A DNA stretch of 42,768 bases, taken from positions 1 to 42,768 of the forward strand of contig JAEUKC010000104.1 in NCBI GenBank assembly GCA_016794445.1, in the 5' to 3' direction. Under the pieces are notes generated by a model. The model had not been told where the DNA came from, made no database searches, and worked only from the letters and a program-made list of their open reading frames with translations. The position numbers and the translations under genes were made by a program. This document shows, piece after piece, positions 8,333-15,394 of this stretch. The stretch's first letter is position 1. Each line of letters begins with the position of its first letter. This DNA is from JADJMO01 sp016794445 (GTDB taxonomy: Bacteria > Myxococcota_A > Polyangia > Polyangiales > JADJMO01).

Positions 8333-9070
8333 TCACATGCCCGGGGGCATGAGTCCGCTGCCACGGGCGAGCCCCTCGGACAGGAGGTTGCACATCGCGT
8401 GGAACGCGATCCCCGCGCCGACGCCGCCGGTGCGCGCGCGCAGCCACCCGAACAGGAGGCTCGGCACGAAGACGGCGAACCGCGCGGGGTTCGGGATGGT
8501 GGCGAAGTGGCCGACCGCGAAGATGGCGCTCGACACGAGCAGCGCGGGGCCGACCTTCGCGCCGAGCACCTCGATCTGCCGGCCCCACGCCCGGTCGAGC
8601 GCGGTCTGCAGGTAGCCGCGGAAGAACGCCTCCTCGGGCAGCGCCACCACGACGAGCTGCCCGAGGATCGCGTCCCAGGCCTTGGGGGGAAGCGCCCAGC
8701 CGAGCTTGTGCGGGTGCCACCACCGCGCGAACAGCATCACGTACGCCGGGTAGATGAGGGCGCCGAGGAGCGCGGCCCACGCGAGCGCGCCGAGCGCCGC
8801 GCGCAGCGTGCGCGACCACGGCGCGGGCGGCACCTCGAGCATGCCGCCGAGCGAGAGGCCGAACCCCAACACGTCGGAGTCCCGGCGGCGCAGCACGAGG
8901 AGCCACGTCGCGCCGAGGAACACGCCCCCGACCGCGGTCGCCACGATCGAGTCCTTGAGCAGCCACGAGGCGGCCGTCGCGAGCCCCGAGACGACGAGCG
9001 CCACCAAGAGGGCACGCACGTCGGCGCGCCCCAGAAACCCGGCCCGCCCTGCCTCCGGGCGGGCGGTCAT
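8333..9070 (-). CDS. CPBP family intramembrane metalloprotease
   Basis: 245 aa, multi-pass membrane protein. It carries the three motifs of CAAX prenyl protease 2 / bacteriocin-processing (CPBP, Abi) proteins: EEAFFRGYL (first Glu at about 146), FAVGH, and a later HAMCN helix. In this family the Glu and His residues bind the catalytic metal inside the membrane. The ATG at 9070 overlaps the TGA of the upstream single-TM protein gene (ATGA), so the two are translationally coupled. It is the last gene of the minus-strand ExbB-ExbD-ExbD transcript. It may process or regulate a membrane protein of that complex; the substrate is unknown. Confidence 0.85.
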   Translation of the reverse strand: MTARPEAGRAGFLGRADVRALLVALVVSGLATAASWLLKDSIVATAVGGVFLGATWLLVLRRRDSDVLGFGLSLGGMLEVPPAPWSRTLRAALGALAWAALLGALIYPAYVMLFARWWHPHKLGWALPPKAWDAILGQLVVVALPEEAFFRGYLQTALDRAWGRQIEVLGAKVGPALLVSSAIFAVGHFATIPNPARFAVFVPSLLFGWLRARTGGVGAGIAFHAMCNLLSEGLARGSGLMPPGM

Positions 9071-10104
9071 GGCTTCTGCGAGGACGACGGAGCCGCGCTG
9101 CTCGACGGCGCCGCCGACGCGGAGGCCGAGGGCACCACGACCTGCGAGCTGATCGGCGTGGGCTTCTGCGCGAGATCGACGCCGGCCTTCTCGCCGACCA
9201 GCGCGAGCGCCTCGTTGGCGAGCGCGCACCCGAGGGTCTGGGCGACGATGATCTCCTTGCCCGCGGCGCCCTGGGTCGGGTCGCCCTGCACCTGCATCAG
9301 CGTGCCCTCGGGCGTGCGGCGCAGGCGCAGGAGCTCTGTGCCGTCGGCGATGCGGCGCAGCGAGAGGCGCACCGGGTGGGGCGTCGAGAGGATCTTCTGC
9401 GCCGGCGTGGCGTCGGCGCCGAACGCGGCCGAGCTCGCGGGGACGCCGCTCGGAGGGTCCTCGTCGACCACGAGGATGGCGTGCTCGGCCTGCCGCAGCG
9501 CATCGCGCGCCTCGGGGAAATCCTTGGTCTTGTAGTACTCGAGCGCGTAGGTGAGGTTGCGCAGCCGCAGGTCGTTGACGGTCTCGCGCACGTCGCGGAG
9601 GAAGTCGGGGCCGAGCATCTCGGCGCGCACCACGGTGTCGCCCCACGACCACGGCCCCACGCCCTTGCTCCGCAGGAGGCACCCGGAGATCGCGTCGAGC
9701 GACGAGGTGCGGGCCGCGGTGTGCACGCCGTCGTTGCTGTTCGCGTCGGCGAGGCGCACCCGGACGTAGAGCGCCGGCCGCTCGCGCCAGCCGAGGAGGC
9801 GCGCGTCGGGGTGCACGAAGTCCCCGGGCCAGGTGCCGGCGAGCTGCACGGTCCACGGCTCGATCTTGCCGCGCACCGTGCCGTAGTCGTCGGCGATCTG
9901 CGCGGCGAGCGCGGCGCGCTCCTTGAGCAGCTTCTGGCGGTCTCCGGAGAGACCGCGGTTGTAATAGTAGTAGTAGGTCAGCGCGGCGAGCGAGACGACG
10001 CTGGCGATCGCGCCGACGATGCCCCACGGGATCGTCTGCTTGCGTCCACCACGAGAAAGGGCCCCATCGCTGGGGCCCTCGTCGGGGGAATCGTCGATGC
10101 TCAC
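9067..10104 (-). CDS. Single-TM protein downstream of ExbD pair
   Basis: 345 aa, no family recognised. An acidic cytoplasmic N-terminus is followed by one transmembrane helix at about residues 27-45 with a run of tyrosines (YYYYYN). A large, mostly soluble region follows, with a possible helical segment (SGDRQKLLKERAALAAQIADD) and a YALEYYKTKDFPEARDALRQAEHAI stretch that resembles one TPR-like helical hairpin. The C-terminus is Ser/Ala/Pro-rich. The gene lies 38 bp after the second ExbD and overlaps the CPBP gene by 4 bp. Position suggests an accessory subunit of the ExbB/ExbD complex projecting into the periplasm. The start is GTG. Confidence 0.65.
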   Translation of the reverse strand: MSIDDSPDEGPSDGALSRGGRKQTIPWGIVGAIASVVSLAALTYYYYYNRGLSGDRQKLLKERAALAAQIADDYGTVRGKIEPWTVQLAGTWPGDFVHPDARLLGWRERPALYVRVRLADANSNDGVHTAARTSSLDAISGCLLRSKGVGPWSWGDTVVRAEMLGPDFLRDVRETVNDLRLRNLTYALEYYKTKDFPEARDALRQAEHAILVVDEDPPSGVPASSAAFGADATPAQKILSTPHPVRLSLRRIADGTELLRLRRTPEGTLMQVQGDPTQGAAGKEIIVAQTLGCALANEALALVGEKAGVDLAQKPTPISSQVVVPSASASAAPSSSAAPSSSQKP

Positions 10105-10142
10105 GCGATGCCCTCAGCCGATCCGTGGAACTCGAACAGCGC

Positions 10143-10769
10143 TCACTCCTTGGCGGCGCCGCCCTCGGTGGGCTGGCCCTTGCCCTTCTTGTTCACGAGG
10201 AAGCTGATGTTGGCGTAGCCGGAGAGCGCGGCCGTGTAGAACACGCTCTTGACGACGAAGGCGGGGAGCTTCTCGTCGAGCTGCAGCACGACCATGCCGG
10301 GGAACGGCGCGTCGGAGGCGTGCGTGCTCTTCCAGGTCTCCTTCATGTACTTCAGCTTGGTCTCGAGGTCGGTCAGCTTGGTGGGGACCGCCGTCTTGCC
10401 CTGCTCCATCGCGTCGAGCGCCTCGACGATGCTGCCGGCCGGCTTGCTGTCGACGTAGACGTCCTTGCCGGCGACCGCGATCATCGGCGCGAGGAGCATC
10501 TCCTGCACGTTGCGGGCGCTCGGGAGCTTGACCTCCTTGGGCACCGCCTGCTCGCCGCTCGCGCTGAACGTGGAGAGGAGGAAGATGACGACGACCAGGA
10601 GGAAGTCGATCATCGAGGTGAGGTTGAGGGACTGCTCCATCGACCGGCGACCGCCGCCCGCGACCTTCTTGCGGACGAAGTGCAGCGGGATGTGCGTCAT
10701 GAGACGCTTGCCCGGCTTGGCGATCTGCGGGTGGTGGACGTCGAACAGCTTGCTGCTGGGGCCGCTCAT
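10143..10769 (-). CDS. ExbD/TolR-type biopolymer transporter, M-D type (minus cassette)
   Basis: 208 aa. A basic cytoplasmic N-terminus of about 45 residues precedes one transmembrane helix, LTSMIDFLLVVVIFLLSTF, with the conserved proton-binding Asp (SMID). The periplasmic domain has the ExbD pattern and ends with a Lys/Gly tail. ExbD/TolR proteins sit in the pore of an ExbB/TolQ pentamer and convert proton flow into motion. The gene lies 13 bp after the other ExbD gene of the same cassette. The ATG at 10769 was chosen over a start 75 bp upstream because the latter lies inside the preceding gene. The specific partner is unknown. Confidence 0.85.
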   Translation of the reverse strand: MSGPSSKLFDVHHPQIAKPGKRLMTHIPLHFVRKKVAGGGRRSMEQSLNLTSMIDFLLVVVIFLLSTFSASGEQAVPKEVKLPSARNVQEMLLAPMIAVAGKDVYVDSKPAGSIVEALDAMEQGKTAVPTKLTDLETKLKYMKETWKSTHASDAPFPGMVVLQLDEKLPAFVVKSVFYTAALSGYANISFLVNKKGKGQPTEGGAAKE

Positions 10770-10782
10770 CGGATGATCCTCG

Positions 10783-11445
10783 TCAGTTCGCGGAGAAGGC
10801 CACGTTGAACGCCGGCACGTCGTCGGCTGCCTGCGGGCAACCATCGGCCGACTTGCCCGACTTGTCCGGCTTGCCGCAGCACTGGGGCTTGGGCACGAAG
10901 CACACGAACCGGCGCGGCATGTAGATGGCGTCGATCACCTTGACCACCTCGGAGAAGGGGAAGGCGTTGTCGACGTGGATGATCGCCTGGTTGAGCTTGT
11001 TGGCGCCGTGATCGTCGGCCTCGGCCTGCATCCACGAGACGTCGTCACCCGAGAGGTTCTGCGGGCCCTGGCCCGAGACGTAGGCCTTCTTGATCTCTTC
11101 CTCGAGCTTCGGGTACTTGCCCGAGGCGTCTTGCTCCATCTCGAGGGAGATGATGTCCTCGGTCTTGGTGCCGGCCTGCCACTGCAGGATGAACTTCTTC
11201 TCCTTGTCGGAGACGCGGACGTGGAGCACGGCGGGCTCCTTGTCCTTCTTCTTGGGCTCGGTGTCGGACTTCTTGTTGGACGGCACCTGCGCGCTCGCGT
11301 TGATGCGCGCCATGCTCGACCACACGGCGGTGATCAGGAGGAAGCTGATGGTCACCATGAGGAGGTCGATGAAGGGGACCATGTTGATCTCCTGGTCGAC
11401 CTGCCGCTTTCCTCCACCACCACCACCTGTGCTTACGCCACCCAT
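10783..11445 (-). CDS. ExbD/TolR-type biopolymer transporter, PF-D type (minus cassette)
   Basis: 220 aa. The N-terminus has a Gly6 run, then INMVPFIDLLMVTISFLLITAV, the transmembrane helix with the essential Asp after PFI. The periplasmic domain is highly charged (KKKDKEPAVLHVRVSDKEKKF). A predicted ExbD-type strand/helix region follows (AIIHVDNAFPFSEVVKVIDAI). The C-terminal tail is unusual in holding Cys residues (PKPQCCGKPDKSGKSADGC). AGGAGA precedes the ATG. It is separated from the upstream ExbB-like gene by a 173-bp gap with two hairpins. Function: PMF-coupled stator component; cargo unknown. Confidence 0.85.
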   Translation of the reverse strand: MGGVSTGGGGGGKRQVDQEINMVPFIDLLMVTISFLLITAVWSSMARINASAQVPSNKKSDTEPKKKDKEPAVLHVRVSDKEKKFILQWQAGTKTEDIISLEMEQDASGKYPKLEEEIKKAYVSGQGPQNLSGDDVSWMQAEADDHGANKLNQAIIHVDNAFPFSEVVKVIDAIYMPRRFVCFVPKPQCCGKPDKSGKSADGCPQAADDVPAFNVAFSAN

Positions 11446-11500
11446 CGGTTTCTCCTGCTGCCGTCAGCCACCGGTTGCTTTGTCACAGTCACACGTCGTC

Positions 11501-11568
11501 TCGGACCGACCCTCGTCTCGACGAGAGGAGGGCGGGTCCGAGGGTCAGCGCCTAGGACAGCGCTGACC
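11501..11568. promoter_or_regulatory. Tandem hairpins between ExbB and ExbD genes
   Basis: Hairpin A: TCGGACC (11501-11507) pairs with GGTCCGA (11535-11541), with an inner CCCTC/GAGGG pairing. Hairpin B: GGTCAGCGC (11543-11551) pairs perfectly with GCGCTGACC (11560-11568) around an 8-base loop. No T-run is present. They could set different mRNA levels of the ExbB and ExbD genes by processing or partial termination, which would suit a complex with unequal subunit numbers. The regulatory role is inferred. Confidence 0.5.
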
Positions 11569-11618
11569 GCTCGAAGTTCCTCGGATCAGGCGACCTTCGG
11601 AATCAGGCGCCCCTCAGA

Positions 11619-12284
11619 TCAAGCTCCCTCGGGCGCAGCCGCGCCGAGGTTCACCTTCTGACGGTTGCTGACGATGAGGTTCATGACCTGCACGGTCGCC
11701 TCGTTGATGTCGTCCTCGACCGACTGCGTCTTGCCGTTGAGCACGGCGAAGCCGAGGAGGCCGAGGATGGCGACGATGAGGCCGAACGCGGTGCAGTTCA
11801 TGGCCTCGCTGATGCCTTCCGCGAGGATGGTCGCCTTCTGGGCCTGGTCGACGCCGGGCTTGGAGACGGCGCCGAAGGACTTGATCAGGCCGAGCACGGT
11901 GCCGAAGAGGCCCGTGAGCATGGCGAGGTTGGAGAGCAGGCCGAGGTAGGCCGTGCGGTGGGTGATCTTCGGCATCTCGCGGAGGGCAGCCTCGTCGAGC
12001 GCGGCCTGGACCTCCTCGTCGGGGCGGTTGACCTTGATGAGGCCCGCCTGGACGATGCGCGCGAGGGGCGCGTTCGCGGCGGAGCACATCTTGACCGCCT
12101 TCTGCACGTCACCCGCGAGGATGCACTTCTGCATCGTCGAGATGAAGACGTCCTTCGCGATCGAGCCGCCCCAGAGATAGAGCGCGCGCTCGATGATGAT
12201 GGCGAAGACGAAGACCGACCAGAGGAGGATCACCCACATCGGCCATCCACCTTCTTTATAGTGCGTCCAGATCTCAGCGAACAT
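11619..12284 (-). CDS. ExbB/TolQ/MotA-type proton channel (minus cassette)
   Basis: 221 aa. Three membrane segments are visible: MWVILLWSVFVFAIIIERALYLW near the N-terminus, then AYLGLLSNLAMLTGLFGTVLGLI, then AMNCTAFGLIVAILGLLGFAVL. The GLFGTVLGLI and ISEAMNCTAFGL blocks are the MotA/TolQ/ExbB signature. These proteins form the pentameric proton channel around an ExbD/TolR dimer. The ATG at 12284 has a perfect AGGAGG site upstream. It is the first gene of a five-gene minus-strand set: this channel, two ExbD proteins, a single-TM protein and a CPBP protease. The arrangement resembles Myxococcus aglRQS. It faces a second, divergent cassette. Confidence 0.88.
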   Translation of the reverse strand: MFAEIWTHYKEGGWPMWVILLWSVFVFAIIIERALYLWGGSIAKDVFISTMQKCILAGDVQKAVKMCSAANAPLARIVQAGLIKVNRPDEEVQAALDEAALREMPKITHRTAYLGLLSNLAMLTGLFGTVLGLIKSFGAVSKPGVDQAQKATILAEGISEAMNCTAFGLIVAILGLLGFAVLNGKTQSVEDDINEATVQVMNLIVSNRQKVNLGAAAPEGA

Positions 12285-12982
12285 TCGCGTCCTCCTGCAT
12301 GGGGCCGCCCACACGCGGCCAGCTTTAGCGAGTGGGGGTCAGCCCGATCTCCGTCTCGAAACTCTTCTGCTCATCGCGTTCGCCAGGGGAGGGACCCGTT
12401 CTCGGGATGCCGCCCTGGACTGCTCATCGACGCCGAGAGGCGGGATGAGACCCTCCATGAACCTCTCCGCTCATGCCCACTCGCAGCGACATGCATCGTG
12501 CGAGAGAGTTTCCGAACGGAGGTCATGGGGACTTGGTGATTCACGACAATCGGGGCGAGAAGTCAACAGAACTCGACGGAGAGGTCAAAGAAACTCGTGA
12601 TTGCTTCCGTCGTGCTCCTTGCTCGTCGTCGATCGCGTGGCGAACGAAGCTGAGCCAGGCCTGCAGGATACCGGGGCCCCCCCCCTGGTCAAGCGCCTCG
12701 ATGCGCGGAAGTGCTCGGGTTTTGCCTCACGTAGAATTGTCCGCGACGCACGGATCTGGAACCGCGACGAGCCCCCTCCGCGCGGTGCTTGCCTCGCGCG
12801 CGGCGGGTAAAGTACAGTCCTCCAGGCTCGCGAATGGCGGGCGGTTGTAGTCGCAGTGCAGTCGCTCCTCGATCGTGGCGTGAGCGCGTCGAGAGCCGAG
12901 GTCGGGTAGACCTCTTCGGCGGGCCAAGTGGGTTGATGGGCGCCGAGCTGGAATCGTGACGGCGTTCGAAAGGAGTCCGGGG
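12285..12982. other. Divergent intergenic region between the two ExbB cassettes
   Basis: 698 bp without a convincing gene. It must hold promoters for both operons. On the minus strand AGTCAA/GATTCA (12561-12566 and 12538-12543) read as TTGACT, a 17-bp spacer and TGAATC, a weak sigma-70-type candidate. On the plus strand TAAAGT (12808-12813) is a possible -10 without a well-spaced -35. A run of nine C (12677-12685) follows four G. No tRNA or strong terminator is seen. Confidence 0.5.
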
Positions 12983-13684
12983 ATGGTTTCGCTCGTGGAT
13001 GCGGCGTTCGGGTCGATGTTCAACGCGGCGGCAGCAGAAGGTGGTGAAGGTGGCCTCGCCGGCTTCTTCAAGCACGGCGGCCTCTTCATGTACTTCAACC
13101 TCCTGATCTCCGCGATCGTCGTCGCGCTGATCATCGAGCGGACGGTGTTCCAGCTCGCGAAGTACCGCGTGAACTCCAAGGAGTTCTACGCGCAGGTGCG
13201 CAAGCTCGTCACCGCCAACAACCTCGATCGCGCGATCAAGCTGTGCGAGGCCGGGAGCGGTGGCTACCCGATCCTCCAGCTGGTCAAGAGCGGTCTCACC
13301 GTGGCCAACCGTGGCCCCGACGAGATCGACGCGGCGATGAGCGAGAAGCTCTCCGAGCTCAAGCCGCCGGTCGAGCGTGGCATCGGCACCCTGTGGTCGC
13401 TCGCCAACATCGCGACCCTCATCGGCCTCCTCGGCACGGTGTCCGGCCTCATCGCGACCTTCGCCGCGGTGTCCTCCGGCAACCTCTCCGCCGCCGAGCG
13501 CCAGCAGCGCCTCGCGGCCGGTATCTCCGAGGCCATGGGCAACACGGCGTTCGGTCTCGGCATCGCCGTGACCTGCATGATCGCCCACCTCATCCTGCAC
13601 GCCAACAGCAAGAAGATCCTGCACGACCTGGATGCCACCCAGGAGCGCATCTTCAACCTCCTCGCCGTCACCAAGGGACAGTGA
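12983..13684 (+). CDS. ExbB/TolQ/MotA-type proton channel (plus cassette)
   Basis: 233 aa. Membrane helices: YFNLLISAIVVALIIERTVF near residue 40, then LWSLANIATLIGLLGTVSGLIATF, then AMGNTAFGLGIAVTCMIAHLIL. IGLLGTVSGLIATFAAV and ISEAMGNTAFGL are strong TolQ/ExbB signatures. The ATG at 12983 is preferred over a GTG 27 bp upstream because AAAGGAG precedes it at good spacing. Two ExbD genes follow at 6 and 3 bp, so this is one operon. It is a paralogue of the minus-strand channel gene in the same order, suggesting duplication into two PMF-driven motors. In Myxococcus xanthus a 1+2 set (AglR with AglQ and AglS) drives gliding. Confidence 0.88.
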   Translation: MVSLVDAAFGSMFNAAAAEGGEGGLAGFFKHGGLFMYFNLLISAIVVALIIERTVFQLAKYRVNSKEFYAQVRKLVTANNLDRAIKLCEAGSGGYPILQLVKSGLTVANRGPDEIDAAMSEKLSELKPPVERGIGTLWSLANIATLIGLLGTVSGLIATFAAVSSGNLSAAERQQRLAAGISEAMGNTAFGLGIAVTCMIAHLILHANSKKILHDLDATQERIFNLLAVTKGQ

Positions 13685-13690
13685 TCCCCC

Positions 13691-14281
13691 ATGGCGGGTG
13701 AGGAAAAGCTCTCGGCGGCGCAGCGGTCGAAGATTCGCCGCATCGCAGCGCCCAAGGAGCTCGACCCGGCAGACGAGGCGGGCGAGCTCAACATCGTCCC
13801 GTTCCTCGACATCATCACCAACGTGCTGATGTTCGTGCTCGCGAGCATCAGCGTGACCTTCACGGTCTCGCTGATGGCCGACGCGCCCAAGGCTGGCAGC
13901 GGCGGCGGCGTGAAGTCGAACCCGGCCGAGGAGTCGCTCAACCTCACCGTGATCATCGCGAGCGACGGCTACGTCATCAAGGGCAAGGGCGCCTCGATCG
14001 CCCCTGGCTGCGAGGGCGTGGGCTCTGGCATCACGCTGCCCCGCGTCTCGGCCCCCGCGGCCGAGTCGTTCGACGGCAAGCGCTACGACCAGGCCGGGCT
14101 CAAGAAGTGCGCGCGCCGCCTCAAGGAGCAGGTGCCCAACGCCGACGTCGAGAAGCAGGTGATGATCACCGCCAACCCGAACGTCCCCTTCCAGGAGATC
14201 GTCAAGGCCATGGACGCCCTGCGCTCCGACGAGAAGGGCGAGCTCTTCCCCCAGGTCGTCTTCACCGTGCTGAAGGGTTGA
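13691..14281 (+). CDS. ExbD/TolR-type biopolymer transporter, PF-D type (plus cassette)
   Basis: 196 aa. A cytoplasmic N-terminus of about 35 residues with a basic KIRRIA stretch leads to LNIVPFLDIITNVLMFVLASISV, the transmembrane helix with the proton-binding Asp after PFL. The periplasmic part carries two Cys (PGCEGVG and KKCARRL) that could pair. It ends in the ExbD fold (VMITANPNVPFQEIVKAMDAL). The PF-D helix matches the first ExbD of the opposite cassette, so the two are likely positional equivalents. It lies 6 bp after the ExbB gene and 3 bp before the next ExbD. Confidence 0.87.
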   Translation: MAGEEKLSAAQRSKIRRIAAPKELDPADEAGELNIVPFLDIITNVLMFVLASISVTFTVSLMADAPKAGSGGGVKSNPAEESLNLTVIIASDGYVIKGKGASIAPGCEGVGSGITLPRVSAPAAESFDGKRYDQAGLKKCARRLKEQVPNADVEKQVMITANPNVPFQEIVKAMDALRSDEKGELFPQVVFTVLKG

Positions 14282-14284
14282 ACG

Positions 14285-14914
14285 ATGGCCGCGTCGATGT
14301 CCAAGTTCAAGGCGGAGCTGCGCAAGTACAAGCGCCGCAACGCGGTCGCGCACGAGGTCAACTTCCTCAACATCACGGCGATGATGGACATGATGACCAT
14401 CATCCTCGTGTTCCTCCTGAAGAGCCTGTCGGCGTCTTCGGCCAACATGCCGCAGACCAACGACCTCGCGCTCCCCACGTCGATCCTCCAGGGCGAGGCG
14501 GCGCAGGACGGCATCCAGGTGGTGGTCTCGCGCGAACACGTCCTCATCAACGGCAACGAGCTCAAGGGCATCGAGGTCCCGGGTTGCTTCACCAACCCGG
14601 CCGACGCCCCCAAGCCGCACGAGAACTACAAGCTCGTGTTCTGCCCGGGTGACTCGCCGCACGGCTTCGCGCCCAAGTTCAAGGCGCGCGGCACGCCGAG
14701 CGATCTCGAGATCGCCCCGCTCCTCGCCGCGGTGGAGAACCCGGTCAAGGTCGAGGAGGCCAACGCCAAGGCCAAGAACAAGCCCGGTGGCGTCGAGGCC
14801 ATGATCCTCTTCGACCGCTACACGAGCTTCCGCGTCATGACCGAGGTGATGTACACGCTCGGCCAGGCCAAGATCTCGCGGTTCCACTTCATCGCGATGC
14901 AGGCCTCCAAGTAA
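14285..14914 (+). CDS. ExbD/TolR-type biopolymer transporter, M-D type (plus cassette)
   Basis: 209 aa. The N-terminus is very basic (KFKAELRKYKRRN). The transmembrane helix reads LNITAMMDMMTIILVFLLKSLSAS, with the Asp in AMMD and an unusual Lys near its periplasmic end. The periplasmic domain contains Cys in VPGCFTN and LVFCPGD. The C-terminus (ILFDRYTSFRVMTEVMYTLGQAKISRFHFIAMQ) is a good ExbD match. The M-D helix resembles the second ExbD of the divergent cassette. An AAGG ribosome site overlaps the end of the previous gene. The operon appears to end at the hairpin before the cytochrome gene. Confidence 0.86.
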   Translation: MAASMSKFKAELRKYKRRNAVAHEVNFLNITAMMDMMTIILVFLLKSLSASSANMPQTNDLALPTSILQGEAAQDGIQVVVSREHVLINGNELKGIEVPGCFTNPADAPKPHENYKLVFCPGDSPHGFAPKFKARGTPSDLEIAPLLAAVENPVKVEEANAKAKNKPGGVEAMILFDRYTSFRVMTEVMYTLGQAKISRFHFIAMQASK

Positions 14915-14928
14915 CGGCCGCGTTCTCG

Positions 14929-14972
14929 TGAGAGGTAGTCATCGAGGAGAACCCTCGTTAGGCTACCTCTCA
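14929..14972 (+). promoter_or_regulatory. Large hairpin ending at the cytochrome c start codon
   Basis: TGAGAGGTAG (14929-14938) pairs perfectly with CTACCTCTCA (14963-14972); the last A is the first base of the ATG. Inside, CGAGG (14943-14947) pairs with CCTCG (14953-14957). A GTTTTG stretch follows. It could end the ExbB-ExbD-ExbD transcript, or hide the cytochrome start from ribosomes on read-through mRNA. Confidence 0.55.
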
Positions 14973-15388
14973 TGCGTTTTGTCCTTCTCTCGGTGATGTC
15001 CCTGTGGGCTGCGGTGGCGGTGGGTTGCGGTGGTGGCAAGCCGGCAGAGACCGGCGGCGCCAAGAGCGACGTGAAGGAGCCGGCGACGCTCGAGGAGCAG
15101 ATGGCCCTCGGCGAGAAGGCGTACGGCGCCGCGTGCGCGTCGTGTCACGGCGCGAGCGGCGAGGGCAAGGCCAAGGCGCCCGCGCTGGTCGGGCCCAAGG
15201 GCTTCGACGACTACAAGACCGCGAAGGATGCGTTCGACTACATCAAGGGCAACATGCCGAGCGACAAGCCGACGTCGCTGTCGGACGCGGAGTACTGGGC
15301 CATCACGGCCTACCTCGCCAAGAAGAACAACTACCCGGTCGACAAGAAGCTCGACGCCGGCAACGCGGCCGGAATCAAGCGCCCCTGA
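14972..15388 (+). CDS. Monoheme cytochrome c lipoprotein
   Basis: 138 aa. A signal peptide ends at lipobox Cys19 (VAVGC). The heme site CASCH is at 55-59 and Met95 in GNMPSDKP is the likely axial ligand, giving a class I cytochrome c fold. A lipid anchor would hold it at the periplasmic face of a membrane, where it could carry electrons. It follows the ExbD genes by 57 bp, across the hairpin, and precedes the GNAT gene by 6 bp. Its redox partners are not visible in this window. Confidence 0.9.
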   Translation: MRFVLLSVMSLWAAVAVGCGGGKPAETGGAKSDVKEPATLEEQMALGEKAYGAACASCHGASGEGKAKAPALVGPKGFDDYKTAKDAFDYIKGNMPSDKPTSLSDAEYWAITAYLAKKNNYPVDKKLDAGNAAGIKRP

Positions 15389-15394
15389 GGCAAC

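Noticed and set aside
12473..12850. Small open frames in the divergent ExbB region.
   Set aside because: No family resemblance, unusual codon composition and no ribosome sites.
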